Positions 61,250 through 64,000 of a stretch of 64,000 nt of DNA are shown piece after piece (the stretch's first letter is position 1; each line of letters opens with the position of its first letter). A program made the translations under genes and the position numbers. The notes under the pieces are model-generated. The model saw nothing but the letters and a program-made list of their open reading frames with translations. It searched no databases and had not been told where the DNA came from. This stretch comes from Candidatus Poribacteria bacterium. GTDB taxonomy: Bacteria > Poribacteria > WGA-4E > WGA-3G. The stretch is from positions 39,695-103,694 of the forward strand of contig PYJD01000025.1 in NCBI GenBank assembly GCA_003635315.1, in the 5' to 3' direction.

Positions 61250-63294
61250 CTTTTAATCGTACCAATTTGGAATAGAAACAGAAATAATAATCTATAGCAG
61301 ATGTTGTTGGTGTAGGCTTTTAATCGTACCAATTTGGAATAGAAACACAAACAACGCCACAGTAGTGATATAAACTATCACTTTTAATCGTACCAATTTG
61401 GAATAGAAACTAATTCTCATCGCCAGCATGGTACTCCTCTCGGGCTTTTAATCGTACCAATTTGGAATAGAAACCGATCTAACACCGTAGCAGATGGAGT
61501 ACCAGAAGTATTACTTTTAATCGTACCAATTTGGAATAGAAACTAGAAAAATCTCCGTGTATATCAACAATGACATTCTCTTTTAATCGTACCAATTTGG
61601 AATAGAAACTCTTCTACGTAGATTTCATCTGGCAACTGTCTCAAAATACTTTTAATCGTACCAATTTGGAATAGAAACAACGAAACAATTCAAACAATTT
61701 ATGAACGTATACTTTCTCTCTTTTAATCGTACCAATTTGGAATAGAAACTGTCGTGTGGTCTTGTGGTATCAATAATTTCGTTTTGTTCCTTTTAATCGT
61801 ACCAATTTGGAATAGAAACCGATTACACGCCTGATTCACAGAAGGATATTGACCTCTTTTAATCGTACCAATTTGGAATAGAAACAATAAATGTTTTTCA
61901 CAAACACTGCATAATGGTTCACTTTTAATCGTACCAATTTGGAATAGAAACACGAGCAGCACCTGCACCTGCCTGAGTTCGCATCTGGCTTTTAATCGTA
62001 CCAATTTGGAATAGAAACGATGGATTCCAGGAGGTGCCGAGTGGGAATTAGAGACTTTTAATCGTACCAATTTGGAATAGAAACGAAAAGAAGGCAATGC
62101 ATGCACGAATGGTTTTATTTCTTTTAATCGTACCAATTTGGAATAGAAACACGCGCATGCGTATGGATAAAGAAAGTTACGTTATAGTCTTTTAATCGTA
62201 CCAATTTGGAATAGAAACCTATACCGCGACCGATGAGGAAATAGAGGAATGTATCCTTTTAATCGTACCAATTTGGAATAGAAACTCAGATTGATTTCTG
62301 ATGGTATTAGTGAATCTGAATACTTTTAATCGTACCAATTTGGAATAGAAACTTGATTTCATTTTTTTCAACGGTATTGTATGATAGTTGTAACTTTTAA
62401 TCGTACCAATTTGGAATAGAAACGTGTAAAGACGATTTACATCTGGCACAGATTTTCAACACTTTTAATCGTACCAATTTGGAATAGAAACTAAGCTCTA
62501 TATTCTTATCAACTTCGGCTTGGTGGTTCTTTTAATCGTACCAATTTGGAATAGAAACATACACAACAAACCTATTCAATAAATCACTTGACGAACTTTT
62601 AATCGTACCAATTTGGAATAGAAACAATAAAAGGAAGTGGTAATTATGAGTAGAAAAACAGCTTTTAATCGTACCAATTTGGAATAGAAACACAAGATAA
62701 AATAAATGGTAAAGCAGAAGCAATCATCTTTTAATCGTACCAATTTGGAATAGAAACAGAGGAGTAAATTATGCCAGACAATAACAAAAAACTTACTTTT
62801 AATCGTACCAATTTGGAATAGAAACTATTTTATGTTTACCATTTTCGCTTCTCTGCCTCTTTCCTTTTAATCGTACCAATTTGGAATAGAAACTCAGCTT
62901 CTGCAAGTGCTTCGTCTACATAAGAATCCTTTTAATCGTACCAATTTGGAATAGAAACTGTTTAACCAGCGCATTTTTGACTTTAGTATCAGTTACTTTT
63001 AATCGTACCAATTTGGAATAGAAACTGAGTCCGTATCCATCGGCTCTGTCATATAGACAACAGCCTTTTAATCGTACCAATTTGGAATAGAAACTCATAT
63101 AAATCATCTGTTAATCTTGTGTATCCTAATCTCTTTTAATCGTACCAATTTGGAATAGAAACTTTCAATCAATGCTTCTTCAAGTTCGGGCATAAGTCTT
63201 TTAATCGTACCAATTTGGAATAGAAACGTTGATGTTACTAATAACTCCATACAAATCATCAAAACTTTTAATCGTACCAATTTGGAATAGAAAC
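61250..63294 (+). CRISPR. CRISPR array, 31 repeats and 30 spacers
   Basis: The repeat is 30 bp, from CTTTTAATCGTACCAATTTG to ...GGAATAGAAAC, and identical in all 31 copies (first 61250-61279, last 63265-63294). Spacers are 34-41 bp. The 3'-terminal GAAAC is typical of type I-A, I-B and III repeats, so transcription left to right is likely, with the leader before 61250. No repeat shows terminal decay, suggesting an active or recently active array. No cas gene is in the window; the type cannot be assigned. Minus-strand frames here are artefacts of the repeat. Confidence 0.97.
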
Positions 63295-63313
63295 TTTCAT
63301 AAGTCAACTTGAC

Positions 63314-63338
63314 AGGTTCAATGGATGTGAACCTTTTA
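63314..63338 (+). terminator. Hairpin downstream of the CRISPR array
   Basis: AGGTTCA pairs with TGAACCT (63314-63320 and 63328-63334) around a 7-base loop, followed by TTTTAAC. It is 20 bases past the last repeat, so it could end the array transcript. Confidence 0.55.
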
Positions 63339-63431
63339 ACTGATTTACCCCCAGTTTTTGCCTATGAATATTAAATGAGATTTTTGTTGTGTTATGAGAG
63401 GAAATGAATAACTCAACTAATATGTATTTGA

Positions 63432-64000
63432 TTAGATACCATCACAAATCTGAAAAAACGGATCAAGAAAGATACCGGGTTCCCAAGTATTTTCAAGCAC
63501 CCGTTTTATCACATAGATAATAGAATACGATTTTGTTTTACTTGTATTATAGCTTTTTGCCCATTTATCCGCAGCTTTCTCAAAATGGAGGAAACAGATA
63601 CCATAACTTACACATCCGATAAACCATAACAGTGCAATGCGTGCTTGTTCATTGCGTTTTAGACGCAAATGTCGAAATCCAAAAAGCGTTTTTACATCTC
63701 GGAAACTCTCTTCTATCTGCATCCGTCTTTTATAGGTCAGATAGAGTTGGGCATTCACCAAACAGTTTGAAACAAGGTAAAGCGGTTCTTTATGTTGTGG
63801 ATCTTTGAAAACATAAAGGTTCAACCTGAGTTTCTCTGTACTGTGATAAAGTATATTCGGATAAGTTCCGGTTTGTTGGAGCGTTTCCAGCTTGATGCGT
63901 TGTCCATTGTCGTAGAAACAACTGTTTTTACAAACCCGTATTACAAACTCAATGCCACATTCCATAAAAGGTTTCATAAGGTGTTTTGTGCGTGCGAACC
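63432..64000 (-). CDS. IS4-family transposase, partial (5' end beyond window)
   Basis: The C-terminal part of a DDE transposase. The frame stays open through base 64000, so the first ATG inside the window (63977) is not the start. The IS4 signature Y-x2-R-x3-E-x6-K is present as 'YKRRMQIEESFRDVK' (about residues 82-96 from that ATG), with 'FGFRHLRLKRNEQARIALLWFIG' after it. The gene ends at a TGA/TAG near 63432 without a visible defect. The element lies just to the right of the CRISPR array. Confidence 0.85.
   Translation of the reverse strand, partial: FARTKHLMKPFMECGIEFVIRVCKNSCFYDNGQRIKLETLQQTGTYPNILYHSTEKLRLNLYVFKDPQHKEPLYLVSNCLVNAQLYLTYKRRMQIEESFRDVKTLFGFRHLRLKRNEQARIALLWFIGCVSYGICFLHFEKAADKWAKSYNTSKTKSYSIIYVIKRVLENTWEPGIFLDPFFQICDGI

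Noticed and set aside
61723..63307. Minus-strand frames with repeated 'LFQIGTIK' or 'FYSKLVRLK'
   Set aside because: These are the CRISPR repeat read on the other strand.

Overview
The window is about 64 kb of AT-rich bacterial DNA from a Gram-negative, aerobic or microaerobic organism. Evidence for this is the lipoprotein signals, a periplasm-facing DsbD, cytochrome bd oxidase, and TRAP and sodium-solute transporters. Phytanoyl-CoA-dioxygenase-like enzymes (four), sulfatase-fold hydrolases, LamG proteins and PQQ-type beta-propellers occur together, on a background of palindromic repeats. This resembles marine or sponge-associated Candidatus Poribacteria and relatives. That placement is an inference from gene content only.

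Layout. 0.4-12 kb: scattered single genes (TolB-like propeller, AlkC-like glycosylase, two tandem PhyH dioxygenases, ankyrin protein, sigma factor with a divergent membrane protein and a 34-residue secreted peptide, AAC(3)-like acetyltransferase, nucleotidyltransferase overlapping a PhyH gene). 12.6-18.6 kb: two LamG proteins, then an operon of propeller, lipoprotein and propeller. 18.8-30.3 kb: a co-directional run with two PaaK/LuxE-like adenylating enzymes, an aldehyde dehydrogenase/acyl-CoA-reductase-like enzyme, an iron alcohol dehydrogenase, a HemW-like radical SAM protein, a halogenase-like flavoprotein, a sulfatase and two propellers. It looks like an undescribed small-molecule pathway based on activating and reducing carboxylic acids. 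30.5-31.7 kb: TAXI solute-binding lipoprotein and two tRNAs (Phe, Thr). 31.8-41.4 kb, minus strand: TPR protein, DsbD, a PorX-like PglZ protein with a degenerate receiver, FAD oxidase, sulfatase-fold hydrolase, UbiA prenyltransferase and a beta-helix lipoprotein. 41.5-47.7 kb: the housekeeping block ffh-rpsP-khpA-trmD-rplS-rnhB-yraN, then a sugar nucleotidyltransferase and a fourth PhyH enzyme. 48.7-52.5 kb: cydA and cydB split by a 39-unit, 33-bp tandem array. 52.6-60.8 kb: fused TRAP permease, small membrane protein and SSS symporter in an overlapping operon, then a glycosyltransferase, a half-size DMT protein, and an ECF sigma factor with a DUF4097-like protein. 61.2-63.3 kb: a CRISPR array of 31 identical repeats and 30 spacers with no cas genes in view, followed by an IS4-type transposase cut by the window edge.

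The most unusual feature is the intergenic DNA. At least three families of short elements with terminal inverted repeats carry interchangeable palindromic cargo. One family ends in a TGnTATAAT-like extended -10 that points outward, and copies sit 5-60 bases upstream of several start codons, so it may act as a mobile promoter. A second notable signal is a shared C-terminal motif (K-L-x3-W-G-x-L-K) on three secreted proteins, which may be a sorting tag.
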